A program made the translations under genes and the position numbers. Of a DNA stretch of 64,000 nucleotides, positions 18,202-27,348 are shown piece by piece. The notes below the pieces were generated by a model that was given only the letters and a program-made list of their open reading frames with translations, had not been told where the DNA came from and ran no database searches. The stretch's first letter is position 1. Every line of letters starts with the position of its first letter. This DNA is from an uncultured Oscillospiraceae bacterium (GTDB lineage Bacteria > Bacillota > Clostridia > Oscillospirales > Oscillospiraceae), in contig CANQCS010000002.1 in assembly GCA_947589745.1 (NCBI GenBank), positions 57,189-121,188 on the forward strand, given 5' to 3'.

Positions 18202-19455
18202 TCATTCCTCCAGCCGGATCTCCGCGCCCAGGGCGCGGAGGTCCCGGACCGGGTCCTCGTAGCCCCGCCGGATGTGGTGGATCTCACTGATGGCGGTCTC
18301 GCCCTCGGCGGCGGCTCCCGCCACCAGCAGGGCCGCGCCGCCCCGCAGGTCCGTGCACCGCACGGCGGCCCCGCAGAGCCGGGGCACCCCGGTGACCACC
18401 GCCACCCGGCCCGCCACGCTGACGGACGCGCCCATGCGCCGCAGCTCATCCACATGGCGGTAGCGGTTCTCGAATATGTTCTCCACAAAGACCGTGGACC
18501 CCCGGCTCCGCAGCAGCGCCGCCATCAGCACCGCCTGGGCGTCGGTGGGGAAGCCCGGGTAGGGGGCGGTCTGTACCGTGCCGATGGCCCGGAGAGCCCC
18601 GGTGGAGCGGAGGACCACCCGGTCCGGCTCCCCGGCCACCCGGCAGCCCGCCTCCTGGAGGGCGGCGGTGACGGTGGACAGGTGGCGGTAGTCCACCCCG
18701 GTCAGCTCCACCTCGCCGCCCGCGGCGGCGACGGCGGATAAGTAGGTGGCCGCGGCGATGCGGTCCGGCATGACGGTGTACTCGGCGTCGTGGGTGGGGC
18801 GGCGGCCCCGGACGCACACCGTGGAGCTGCCCGCCCCCCGGACGTCGCAGCCCAGCGCCCGCAGGAACCGCTGGAGGTCCACGATCTCCGGCTCCCGGGC
18901 GGCGTTGATGAGGACGGTCTCGCCCTCCGCGCCGCAGGCCGCCAGGATGGCGTTCTCCGTGGCCCCCACGCTGGGCAGGCTCAGGGCCAGCTCCCGGCCC
19001 CGGAGGCCCTTTGTCTCGCAGCGGATGCCGCCGCCCTCCTCCAGCACCTCCGCCCCCAGCTTCCTGAGGGCGTCCAGGTGCAGGTCGATGGGCCGGGGCC
19101 CCAGCTCGCAGCCGCCGGGGTAGGACATCTCCGCCCAGCCGAAGCGGGCCAGGATGGCCCCCAGAAAGATCACCGAGGAGCGCATCTCCCGCATCAGGTG
19201 GTCGGGCACGTCCCACCGGGACATCCCGGCGGCGTCCACCGTCAGATCGTCCCCCTCCCATTTTGCCTCGCAGCCCAGGTGGCGGAGGATGCGGACGCTG
19301 GCGTCCACGTCGGTGAGACGGGGACAGCGGTGGAGCACCGTCCGCCCCGGGTGCAGGATGGTGGCGGCCAGGATGGGGAGCACGCTGTTCTTGGCCCCCT
19401 GGACCCGCAGCGTCCCCTCCAGCCGTTTGCCGCCCTGGATGATGATTTGGCTCAT
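18202..19455 (-). CDS. murA: UDP-N-acetylglucosamine 1-carboxyvinyltransferase MurA
   Basis: Product of 417 residues. It transfers enolpyruvate from PEP to UDP-GlcNAc, the first committed step of peptidoglycan synthesis. Lys22-Asn23 (VQGAKNSVLP) and Cys116 (PGGCELGPRP), the residue targeted by fosfomycin, are present. ATG 19455 is chosen because GGAGGGG is 5 bases upstream; an in-frame ATG 27 bases earlier is less well placed. In many Firmicutes one murA paralogue sits in this position next to ftsQ. Confidence 0.95.
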   Translation of the reverse strand: MSQIIIQGGKRLEGTLRVQGAKNSVLPILAATILHPGRTVLHRCPRLTDVDASVRILRHLGCEAKWEGDDLTVDAAGMSRWDVPDHLMREMRSSVIFLGAILARFGWAEMSYPGGCELGPRPIDLHLDALRKLGAEVLEEGGGIRCETKGLRGRELALSLPSVGATENAILAACGAEGETVLINAAREPEIVDLQRFLRALGCDVRGAGSSTVCVRGRRPTHDAEYTVMPDRIAAATYLSAVAAAGGEVELTGVDYRHLSTVTAALQEAGCRVAGEPDRVVLRSTGALRAIGTVQTAPYPGFPTDAQAVLMAALLRSRGSTVFVENIFENRYRHVDELRRMGASVSVAGRVAVVTGVPRLCGAAVRCTDLRGGAALLVAGAAAEGETAISEIHHIRRGYEDPVRDLRALGAEIRLEE

Positions 19456-19527
19456 AGTTACCCCTCCGCCCATGGCATTCAAAACTACTCCATGGTATGC
19501 GGACGGGGGAAAACTGCTACTTGGATT

Positions 19528-19560
19528 GTCCCAAAAGGCCGTTGGCCATTTTTGGGGACA
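19528..19560. repeat. Isolated hairpin like the first stem of family B repeats
   Basis: TGTCCCAAAAGGCC and an imperfect complement (GGCCATTTTTGGGGACA) flank a 3-base loop between murA and murG. The same design (TGTC...AAAAGGCC / GGCCTTTT...GACA) opens both family B elements. It could attenuate transcription between the two genes. Confidence 0.6.
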
Positions 19561-19566
19561 CGCCGG

Positions 19567-20700
19567 TTACTTTCTATGCTTGTTCCTGAGGCCCATGACG
19601 GCGGCGTAGATCTTCTCGTTGGCGTCGATGTTCCCCAGGGAGGCCATGGCGGCGGACATGCGCTTTTGCCGCTCCGGGTCGGAGAGGATGGCCGAGGCGG
19701 TCTCAAAGAGCGTCTCGCCGCTGCTGTCCTTCTCCAGCAGCAGCACCGCGCCCCCGGCGTCCGAGAGGATGCGGGCGTTGTGCTCCTGGTGATTGTTGGC
19801 TACGTTGGGGGAGGGGACGATGATGGCCGGGACCCCCAGGGCGGTGAGCTCACTGATGGTGCTGGCCCCGGCCCGGCAGATCACCAGATCGGCGGCCCGC
19901 ATGAGCACCCCCATGTCCCGGATATACTCCCGGACCTCCAGCCCCGGCGTCTTGCTCAGGTCCACGCCGGCCTCGGCCAGATACTCGTTCATGTGGCGGC
20001 ACCCCACGGTGCCCGCGCCGTGGACGTGGTGGAAGGGGCAGGCTTTGGACTCCAGGGCCAGGAACCGGGCCATCTGCCGGTTCATCTCCCCGGCCCCCAG
20101 GCTGCCCCAGAAGGACACGATCAGGGGCCTGCCGTCGTCCACCCCCAGGGCGGCCTTGGCCTCCGCCTTGGTCAGGTCGAAGAAGTCCCCCCGCACCGGC
20201 GTGCCGGTGACCAGGACCTTCTCCGGGTGTTTGTAGTTTTTCCGGCACTCCTCGAAGCCCACCATGATGAGGTCCGCGTGCTTCTCCAGCAGCTTGGTGG
20301 TCAGGCCTGGGATGGCGTTGGACTCGTGGACCGCCGTGGGGATGCCCCGCTTGGAGGCGGCCAGGACCACGGGGTAGCTGGCGTAGCCGCCGGTGCCCAC
20401 CACCAGGTCCGCCGGGAATTCGTCCAGGATGGCCCCGGCCTCGGCGGGGGAGCGGAGGAGGTTCCGGAGGGAGACCAGGTTGTGTTTGATCTCCTTGGGC
20501 GTCAGGGAGCGGTGGAAGCTGGAGATCTCCACCGTCCGAAAAGGCCACCCGGCGCTCTCGATCAGGTCCCGCTCGTTGCCCCGGCGGGCGCCCACGAAGA
20601 GGATCTCGCTGTCGGGCCGCCGGGCGCGGATCAGGCCCGCCAGGGCCAGCGCCGGATTCACGTGTCCCGCGGTGCCGCCGCAGGTGAAGATGACTTTCAT
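19567..20700 (-). CDS. murG: Lipid II synthase MurG
   Basis: Product of 377 residues. MurG is a membrane-associated GT-B glycosyltransferase that adds GlcNAc from UDP-GlcNAc to lipid I. The N-terminal acceptor domain starts MKVIFTCGGTAGHVNPALAL, and the donor domain has GAGTVG and VICRAGASTISEL with the HQEHNA segment. The reading frame is open far upstream inside ftsW, but the ATG at 20700 begins the conserved start and lies 8 bases after the ftsW stop. Length is normal for the family. Confidence 0.96.
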   Translation of the reverse strand: MKVIFTCGGTAGHVNPALALAGLIRARRPDSEILFVGARRGNERDLIESAGWPFRTVEISSFHRSLTPKEIKHNLVSLRNLLRSPAEAGAILDEFPADLVVGTGGYASYPVVLAASKRGIPTAVHESNAIPGLTTKLLEKHADLIMVGFEECRKNYKHPEKVLVTGTPVRGDFFDLTKAEAKAALGVDDGRPLIVSFWGSLGAGEMNRQMARFLALESKACPFHHVHGAGTVGCRHMNEYLAEAGVDLSKTPGLEVREYIRDMGVLMRAADLVICRAGASTISELTALGVPAIIVPSPNVANNHQEHNARILSDAGGAVLLLEKDSSGETLFETASAILSDPERQKRMSAAMASLGNIDANEKIYAAVMGLRNKHRK

Positions 20701-20708
20701 AAGAGGGT

Positions 20709-21926
20709 CTAGCCTCCCTTTGGAGCAGGGATCTGTCTCGATACCGACAGCACGATGCCGCACTCCACCAGCTGGATAGCCAGGGCCGTGCCGCCGTAGC
20801 TGAAGAAGGGCAGGGAGATGCCGGTGTTGGGGATCAGGTTGGTGACCACGGCGATGTTCAGGAAGGTCTGGAGGGCGATCTGGGTGGTGACGCCCACGAT
20901 CATCAGGCTGCCGAAGCGGTCCCGGGCGTGGAGGGCCAGCCAGTAGCCCCGGATGATCAGCATGGCGAAGAGCAGCATGATGAGGCTGCCGCCCACCAGG
21001 CCCAGCTCCTCCACCACCACCGGGAAGATGAAGTCGTTCTGGGGGAAGGGGAGGAACATGAACTTCTGGCGGCTCTTGCCCAGCCCCACGCCCCACAGGC
21101 CGCCGGAGCCGATGGTGATGAGGCTCTGGTAGGTCTGCATACTCTTGCCCAGGATGTCCCAGGTGGGGTCCTTCCAGGTCTGGATGCGGCTGGCGTTGTA
21201 GCCGATCTTCTCCAGCAGGGGGGTGAAGAGCATCACGTAGAGGCCCGCGCCCACGGCGCCCACCCCGGCGGCGATCCAGCCCCAGTGGATGCCGCCCACC
21301 ACCATCATGGCCGCGCCCATGGCGAAGATCAGGATGGCGCCGGACAGGTGGGGCTCCACCACCACCAGCAGGGTCATGAGGATCAGCAGGACCGCGTGGG
21401 GCAGAAACCCCTGGCGGAAGGTCCGCATCCGCTCCCGCTTCTTGGAGATGGAGGCCGCGAAGTAGACGATGACGCCCAGCTTCGCCACCTCGGAGGGCTG
21501 GAAGGTCAGGGTGCTGTTGCCGGGGATGCCCAGCCAGCGGGTGGCGCCGTTGCGGGTGATGCCCACGTGGGGCACCAGCACCAGGATCAGGCACACCACG
21601 GAGACCATGATGCCCAGCTTGGCGAAGCCCCGGAACCGCTCGTAGTTGATCTTGGAAACGAACCACATGGCGGCGACGCCCAGCACCGCGAACACCGCCT
21701 GCCGCTTGAAGAAGTACAGCGGGTCGTGGTTGTAGTCCGCCGAGACCTGGGCGGTGGGGAAGCTGGCGGAGAGGAGCATGATGAGGCCGATGACCAGCAG
21801 CATCAGCGTCAGCAGCAGGAAGGGCACGTCCAGCGGGCCCCGGGCGGCCTCCCAGGCCTCCCGCTCCTTCTGGCGGCGCTCCTTCTCCTTTTGGCGCTTG
21901 AGCTGGCGGTATTCCTCTCTGGTCAT
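20709..21926 (-). CDS. ftsW: FtsW/SpoVE-type septal peptidoglycan polymerase
   Basis: Product of 405 residues of the SEDS family, with ten membrane segments after a charged N-terminus (residues 1-32, rich in Lys, Arg and Glu). SEDS proteins polymerise glycan strands with a class B PBP. The conserved regions ISKKRERMRTF, PHLSGAILIF and PNTGISLPFFSYGGTA are visible. ATG 21926 follows GGAGGGAGCC at good spacing. murD, which usually separates mraY from ftsW/spoVE, is absent. It could serve division, sporulation or both. Confidence 0.92.
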   Translation of the reverse strand: MTREEYRQLKRQKEKERRQKEREAWEAARGPLDVPFLLLTLMLLVIGLIMLLSASFPTAQVSADYNHDPLYFFKRQAVFAVLGVAAMWFVSKINYERFRGFAKLGIMVSVVCLILVLVPHVGITRNGATRWLGIPGNSTLTFQPSEVAKLGVIVYFAASISKKRERMRTFRQGFLPHAVLLILMTLLVVVEPHLSGAILIFAMGAAMMVVGGIHWGWIAAGVGAVGAGLYVMLFTPLLEKIGYNASRIQTWKDPTWDILGKSMQTYQSLITIGSGGLWGVGLGKSRQKFMFLPFPQNDFIFPVVVEELGLVGGSLIMLLFAMLIIRGYWLALHARDRFGSLMIVGVTTQIALQTFLNIAVVTNLIPNTGISLPFFSYGGTALAIQLVECGIVLSVSRQIPAPKGG

Positions 21927-21970
21927 TTGCGGCTCCCTCCTTTTTCTCGGCGGGGTGGCGGTCCGGCCGC

Positions 21971-22960
21971 TCATGCGACCACCCGGTTCATCACCCCGAA
22001 CAGCGCCAGGGCGCAGAACAGGATGGACACGGCGGTGAAGACGGTGACGATCTTGATCTCGCTCCAGCCGCACATCTCAAAGTGGTGGTGGATGGGGGCC
22101 ATCTTGAAGATGCGCTTGCCGTGGGTCAGCTTGAAGTAGGTGACCTGGATGATGTCGGAGAGGGTCTCGACGATGTAGATGATCCCCACAAAGATGAGCA
22201 CCAGGGGCAGGTCGAAAGCGAAGGCCATCCCCGCCACCGCGCCGCCCAGGAACAGGGACCCGGTGTCCCCCATGAACACCTTGGCCGGGTGGGCGTTGAA
22301 GAGCAGAAAGGCCAGCAGCCCCCCCAGCAGCGCCGCCGCGAACACCCCCATCTGGGTGTACCCCCACCAGGTGGCGGCGGAGACGAAGAACAGGGCCACC
22401 GGGATGGTCACCGAGGTGGCCAGGCCGTCCAGGCCGTCGGTGAGGTTCACGGCGTTCACCGTGCCCACCACCACGAAGGCGGCGAAGGCCATGTACAGCG
22501 GCCAGCTCAGGTGGATGCTGACGTTGAGGAAGGGCACGTACAGGTCCGGGCTCAGCCGCCCCTCGTAGCGCATGAGCATCAGGAAGAGGATGGCGGCGGC
22601 CAGCTGGAGCAGAAACTTCTGGAGGGCGGTGAGGCCCAGGTTCTGGTGGTGCTTCACCTTCTCATAGTCGTCCAGGAAGCCGATGATCCCGAAGATCAGG
22701 GCGAAGAGGAACACGTAGATGTGGCTCAGGTCCCCGGCCACCATCCCCTGCCAGCCCGCGATCAGAATGGCAACGGCGGTGCCGGCGATGAACATGAGGC
22801 CGCCCATGGTGGGGGTGCCGGCCTTGGTGGCGTGCCACTTGGGGCCCACCTCCCGGATCTCCTGCCCCGCCTTCAGGCGGCGCAGGGCGGGCAGGATCAC
22901 CTTCCACCCCAGCAGGGCGGTGACGGCGAAGCTGAGCACACACGCGACGATCATTTCCAT
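21971..22960 (-). CDS. mraY: Phospho-N-acetylmuramoyl-pentapeptide transferase MraY
   Basis: Product of 329 residues, an integral membrane enzyme that makes lipid I from UDP-MurNAc-pentapeptide and undecaprenyl phosphate. Conserved motifs include FLDDYEKVKHHQNLGL, NLTDGLDGLA, FMGDTGSLFLGG and the HHHFE cytoplasmic loop near the C-terminus. ATG 22960 is preferred to 22966 because GAGGGAG is 8 bases upstream of it but only 2 from the other. It lies directly after murE with no murF between them. Confidence 0.96.
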   Translation of the reverse strand: MEMIVACVLSFAVTALLGWKVILPALRRLKAGQEIREVGPKWHATKAGTPTMGGLMFIAGTAVAILIAGWQGMVAGDLSHIYVFLFALIFGIIGFLDDYEKVKHHQNLGLTALQKFLLQLAAAILFLMLMRYEGRLSPDLYVPFLNVSIHLSWPLYMAFAAFVVVGTVNAVNLTDGLDGLATSVTIPVALFFVSAATWWGYTQMGVFAAALLGGLLAFLLFNAHPAKVFMGDTGSLFLGGAVAGMAFAFDLPLVLIFVGIIYIVETLSDIIQVTYFKLTHGKRIFKMAPIHHHFEMCGWSEIKIVTVFTAVSILFCALALFGVMNRVVA

Positions 22961-22996
22961 AGTCATTTCTCCCTCTGGCCCAAGCCCCGCCGGGGC

Positions 22997-24448
22997 TCAG
23001 GCTCTCTCTTTGCGTTGACGGATATAGGCGGCTACCACCTCGCGCTCGTCCAGGTGGCGCTTCTCGCGGCCCACGATTTGATAGGTCTCGTGGCCCTTGC
23101 CCGCCAGGATGATCACATCCCCCGGCTGGTGGTGGTCCATGGCGTAGTGGATGGCCTCGATCCGGTTCTCCACCACGGCGTAGGGGGTGGCGGTGCCGGT
23201 CATGCCGGTGAGGATATCCTGGATGATGGCCCCCGGCTCCTCGGTGCGGGGGTTATCGGAGGTGACGATGACGAAGTCCGCCAGCCTGGCGGCGATGGCG
23301 CCCATCTTGGGCCGCTTGGTCCGGTCCCGGTCCCCGCCGCAGCCGAAGAGGGCCACCACCCGGCCCTTGGCGAAGCCACGGGCGGAGGTCAGCACGTTCT
23401 CCAGGGCGTCGGGGGTGTGGGCGTAGTCGATGAGGATGGTGTAGTCCCCGTCGGTGGGGACCACCTCCACCCGGCCCTTCACGTGGGCGCTGTGGCGGAG
23501 GACATGGGCGCTGTCGGTGAGGGACACGCCCAGCAGCTTTGCCGCCGCCAGCACCCCCAGGGCGTTGTACACCATGAACCCGCCGGGGATGCCCACCTGC
23601 ACGGGCACGGTCTCCTCCGCCGTCACGGCGTCAAAGGCCACGCCCTCGGCGGTGAGGACGATGTTCCGGGCGGCCAGGTCCGCACTGTGCTCGCCGATGG
23701 AGGTGAGGTCGCAGGCTGCCCCCGCCGTCACCCGGCCCGCCCAGGCGTCGTCGGCGTTGTACACGCCGTGGTCGCACTGTCGGAACAGCAGGGCCTTGGC
23801 GTCGCAGTAGTTCTCCATGGTGCCGTGGAAATCCAGGTGGTCCTGGGTCAGGTTGGTGAAGATGCCCACCGCGAACCGGACGCCCCCCACCCGCTTGAGG
23901 AACAGGGCGTGGGAGGACACCTCCATCACCACGTGGGTGCACCCGGCGTCCGCCATGCGGCGGAAGAGGCCCTGGAGCTCGAAGGACTCCGGGGTGGTGC
24001 GCTCGGTGGGCAGCACCTCGCCGCCGATCATGTTCTGGTTGGTGCCGATGAGGCCCACCTTGGCCCCCAGCACCTGCTCCAGGATATCCTTCAGCAGGTA
24101 GGTGGTGGTGGTCTTGCCGTTGGTGCCGGTGACGCCCACCAGGGTCATTTGGGCCGCCGGGTCGCCGTACCAGTTTTTGCCCACCTGGGCCAGGGCGCTG
24201 CGGCTGTCCGGGGTGAGGACATAGGCCCCCTCGCCCTCCGGCCTCTCCTGGCAGAGGACGCACACCGCGCCCTTCTCCCGGGCCATGGGGATGAACCTGT
24301 GGCCGTCGGTGGCGTAGCCCGCCATGGCCACAAAGAGGTCGCCGGGCTGTGTCAGCCGGGAGTCGTAGCTGACGCCGGTGATATCGGCGCTGAGGTCGGC
24401 GTTGGTCTCCAGGATCTCCACGCCGCGGAGCAGTTCACGCAGTTCCAT
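22997..24448 (-). CDS. murE: UDP-MurNAc-tripeptide ligase MurE, meso-DAP type
   Basis: Product of 483 residues. It adds the third amino acid to UDP-MurNAc-L-Ala-D-Glu. ATP-binding TGTNGKTT is at 107-114. The substrate-selecting motif DNPR (398-401) is the form seen in enzymes that use meso-diaminopimelate, so the wall should be of the DAP type. It lies between the SpoVD-like PBP and mraY. A family C repeat separates it from the PBP gene. Confidence 0.95.
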   Translation of the reverse strand: MELRELLRGVEILETNADLSADITGVSYDSRLTQPGDLFVAMAGYATDGHRFIPMAREKGAVCVLCQERPEGEGAYVLTPDSRSALAQVGKNWYGDPAAQMTLVGVTGTNGKTTTTYLLKDILEQVLGAKVGLIGTNQNMIGGEVLPTERTTPESFELQGLFRRMADAGCTHVVMEVSSHALFLKRVGGVRFAVGIFTNLTQDHLDFHGTMENYCDAKALLFRQCDHGVYNADDAWAGRVTAGAACDLTSIGEHSADLAARNIVLTAEGVAFDAVTAEETVPVQVGIPGGFMVYNALGVLAAAKLLGVSLTDSAHVLRHSAHVKGRVEVVPTDGDYTILIDYAHTPDALENVLTSARGFAKGRVVALFGCGGDRDRTKRPKMGAIAARLADFVIVTSDNPRTEEPGAIIQDILTGMTGTATPYAVVENRIEAIHYAMDHHQPGDVIILAGKGHETYQIVGREKRHLDEREVVAAYIRQRKERA

Positions 24449-24527
24449 TGTATGAAACCCACACTTTCTTCATTCATGTGCTTTGCAGAGGGAGGGCTCA
24501 TACCATCCTCCCATGAGAAGGATCACT

Positions 24528-24616
24528 CGTTACCGTGCGGAAAATGCAGATATCGCAGCGTTTTCAGAGCGATGTTAAAGTTCTTTTTGGTTCTTTTTCT
24601 TTCAAGAAAAAGAATC
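24528..24616 (-). repeat. Family C repeat, copy C1, overlapping the PBP stop codon
   Basis: Read on the minus strand, an A/T-rich hairpin (GATTCTTTTTCTT...AAGAAAAAGAACC) is followed by AAAAAGAACTTTAACATCGCTC and a tail CGCTGCGATATCTGCATTTT then CCGCACGGTAACG. The same tail occurs in copy C3. The first bases of the hairpin overlap the stop codon of the SpoVD-like gene. It fills most of the gap before murE. Confidence 0.8.
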
Positions 24617-26996
24617 AGTCGGAGGTGCCGCCCAGCTGTCCCATCTGGACGGTGACGACGGTCCCGGCGGCCACCTCCTCGCCCTCGGTCCGGGACTGGC
24701 TGATGACCTTGACGCCGCTGCCCTCGCTGGCTCCGGTGGCCCGCATGATGAGCCCGGCGTTGGTGAGCTGCTTGTTGGCCTCCTTGGCGGAGAGGCCCAC
24801 CACGTTGGGCACCACGGAGGGCTCCGCGGACTTCTCCGCGCCCATGTACAGCACGATCTCCGCGCCCACGGGCACGATGGCGCCCCCGGCGGGGGTCTGG
24901 TCGGTGACGGTGTCGCCGTCGCCCACGGTGCGGTAGGACTGGAAGCCGTAGTCGTTCAGCTTGGCCACGGCGTCGTCGATGGAGCTGTCCACCACGTAGG
25001 GCACGGCGGCCTCGGCGGCGGAGGCGTTGCTCTCGTCGTACTGGGGGGCGATGCCCAGGTAGGGCAGGATGTCCGCCATGATGGCGGCGGAGGTGGGAGC
25101 CACCATGTTGCCGCCGGAGGGGTAGGTCCCGGTGGTACGGGACGGGGTGTCCATGGTCAGCAGCATGATGATCTGGGGGTCGTCGGCGGGGGCGAAGCAG
25201 AGGAAGGACACCACGATATCCTCGGTCTGGCCCGCGGCGTTACGCTGGTCGGCGGTGCCGGTCTTGCCGCCGATGCGGTACCCGGCCACCTGGCCGTTCT
25301 TGCCGGTGCCATTGGCCACCACGTACTCCAGGACCTGGCGGACGGTGGCGGAGGTCTCCTCGCTGACCACCTGCCGCACCGGGGTGGCGTCGTACTGCTT
25401 CACCACGTTGCCGTCGGCGTCCAGGACCTTATCCACGATGTGGGGGGTGTACAGATAGCCGCCGTTGATGCAGGCCGCCTGGGCGGCGATGAGCTGCAGG
25501 GGGGTGACGGTGAAGTTCTGGCCGAAGGCGTAGGCCGCCAGGTCCGTGGTGGTCATCCGCTTCAGGCTGGCGTGGACGCCGGTGGCCTCGCCCTGGAGGT
25601 CCACGCCGGTGGGGCCGAAGAGGCCGAAGGCCTCCATGTAGTGCCAGTAGGTGTCCACGCCCAGGGAAAGGCCCATGGAGATGAAGGCCGGGTTGCAGGA
25701 GTGCCCCGCGGCCTCCTCCAGGGTCTGGGTGCCGTGGCCGTTGCGGTTGGAGCAGTGCATGACGGCGTCGTTGACCTGGATGGAGCCGCCGCAGTAGAAG
25801 GAGGAGTTCAGGTTGACGGTGCCCTCCTCCAGGGCCGCGGCCAGGGTGAGAATTTTATAGGTGGACCCGGGCTCGTAGGTGTCGGTGACGGCCTTGCTGC
25901 GCCACTGCTGGAGCTGCAGGTCGCCCTTCTCGGCCTCCCCGGACTCCAGCTCTTGGGACAGCAGGCCGTCAATGATGGCCCGGGGGTCGTTCAGGTCGTA
26001 GGTGGGGCTGGAGGCGATGGCCAGGATGGCCCCGGAGTTGGCGTCCAGGACGATACCGGCCCCGCCCTTCTCGGCGTCGAACTTGGCCAGCATATCCGCC
26101 AGGCCCCGCTCCACGTAGTACTGGATGGTCCGGTCGATGGTGAGCTGGAGGCTGTGGCCGTCCTCGGCGTCGTAGTACTGCTCGTACTGGAACAGCATCT
26201 CGTGGTTGTTGGCGTCCTTGGCGGTGACCATGTAGCCGGTGGTGCCGTCCAGGTCGTCCTCGTAGAGGGCCTCCAGGCCGTAGGCCCCGTGGTTGTCGTA
26301 GTCCAGAAACCCGATGGCGTGGGCCGCCAGGGAGCTGTTGGGGTAGTAGCGCTTGGAGTCGCTGGCCAGGTGGATGCCCTGGATATCCTGGCCGGTGGGG
26401 TTGTTGGTGATGAACTCCCGGATCTGGTCGCCCACGGTCCGCTCGGCCCGGCGGCTCAGCACCTCGTAGCGGCTCTTGGTCTTCTCCATCTTCTCATAGA
26501 TGTCGTCCGGGTCCATGCCCAGGATCTCCGCCAGGGTGGTGGCGATCAGGTCCTTGTAGGCCGCGCCGGTGATGGGCAGGGTCTCGCCCTCCTTCAGGCC
26601 GTTCACCAGCTTCTCCGCCCGGGCCAGGTCCAGCTCGTCCGCCCGCTCCTGGATCACCTTGGGGTCCAGGAAGATGGTGTCGGCGGAGGAGGAGATGGCC
26701 AGCAGCTCCCCGTTCCGGTCGTAGATGCTGCCCCGTGAGGCGGAGATGGTGGTGCTCATGGTCTGCTGCCGGGAGGCCCGGTCCTGCAGCTCCTCGTGCT
26801 GGGTGATGGTCAGGCGGTACACCTGGGCAAAGAGGGCGGCGAAGGCCGCCACGCCGAACACCAGCATCAGGATCAGGGTCCGCCGCTGGATGGTGAGGCG
26901 GGCCATCCGTGCGGACTCCGCCTTCTTCTTGCTCTTCACCACTTTGATCTTCGGCTTCTTCGGCTTCTCCTGTCCGGAGGGGTTACGCGGTGCCAT
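24615..26996 (-). CDS. spoVD: SpoVD/FtsI-type class B penicillin-binding protein with two PASTA domains
   Basis: Product of 793 residues from ATG 26996 (AAGGA 7 bases upstream); the frame stays open further upstream without conserved sequence. A basic cytoplasmic tail and membrane helix (about 40-60) precede a PBP dimerisation domain and a transpeptidase domain. The active-site STYK is at 378-381, HSCN is the second motif, and KTGT is at 578-581. Two PASTA modules (about 665-790) finish the protein; they bind muropeptides or beta-lactams. It cross-links septal or spore peptidoglycan with FtsW/SpoVE. Whether it is SpoVD or the division PBP cannot be decided, as only one class B PBP lies in the cluster. 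Confidence 0.93.
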   Translation of the reverse strand: MAPRNPSGQEKPKKPKIKVVKSKKKAESARMARLTIQRRTLILMLVFGVAAFAALFAQVYRLTITQHEELQDRASRQQTMSTTISASRGSIYDRNGELLAISSSADTIFLDPKVIQERADELDLARAEKLVNGLKEGETLPITGAAYKDLIATTLAEILGMDPDDIYEKMEKTKSRYEVLSRRAERTVGDQIREFITNNPTGQDIQGIHLASDSKRYYPNSSLAAHAIGFLDYDNHGAYGLEALYEDDLDGTTGYMVTAKDANNHEMLFQYEQYYDAEDGHSLQLTIDRTIQYYVERGLADMLAKFDAEKGGAGIVLDANSGAILAIASSPTYDLNDPRAIIDGLLSQELESGEAEKGDLQLQQWRSKAVTDTYEPGSTYKILTLAAALEEGTVNLNSSFYCGGSIQVNDAVMHCSNRNGHGTQTLEEAAGHSCNPAFISMGLSLGVDTYWHYMEAFGLFGPTGVDLQGEATGVHASLKRMTTTDLAAYAFGQNFTVTPLQLIAAQAACINGGYLYTPHIVDKVLDADGNVVKQYDATPVRQVVSEETSATVRQVLEYVVANGTGKNGQVAGYRIGGKTGTADQRNAAGQTEDIVVSFLCFAPADDPQIIMLLTMDTPSRTTGTYPSGGNMVAPTSAAIMADILPYLGIAPQYDESNASAAEAAVPYVVDSSIDDAVAKLNDYGFQSYRTVGDGDTVTDQTPAGGAIVPVGAEIVLYMGAEKSAEPSVVPNVVGLSAKEANKQLTNAGLIMRATGASEGSGVKVISQSRTEGEEVAAGTVVTVQMGQLGGTSD

Positions 26997-27184
26997 TCCA
27001 ATTCCTTCTTTCCGATATTTCCCGCAAAAGGACGGAAAAATCCATTCCCGCCCACCGTCCGCAGACAGGAAGCGGGGGAGCAAGAGGACCTTCCTCCTGC
27101 TCCCCGGCCTTGTCTGCCGAACTCTGCCGCCGGCGGAGCGCTGCGCCACAACCCGTCAGCGGGTCGCGCCCAACGTGTCCGGGC

Positions 27185-27240
27185 ATTCTTTTTCTTGAAA
27201 GAAAAAGAATCAAAAAGAACTTTTACTCTCGCTACCGGGA
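27185..27240 (+). repeat. Family C repeat, copy C2
   Basis: A perfect hairpin ATTCTTTTTCTT-GA-AAGAAAAAGAAT is followed by CAAAAAGAACTTTT and a diverged tail. It lies in the 352-base gap between the PBP and ftsL genes. The other parts of that gap (26997-27184, 27241-27348) contain GC-rich hairpins but no gene. Confidence 0.75.
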
Positions 27241-27348
27241 CGGTGCGTGTCCGGGCCTTGGCGCCCGGTGACGGGGGCCCGGTGGGGGTCGGTAGAACAC
27301 CCGGCGGGGTGCCCGATGGGGTGTCTCACAGGGAAGTATACAGACCCG

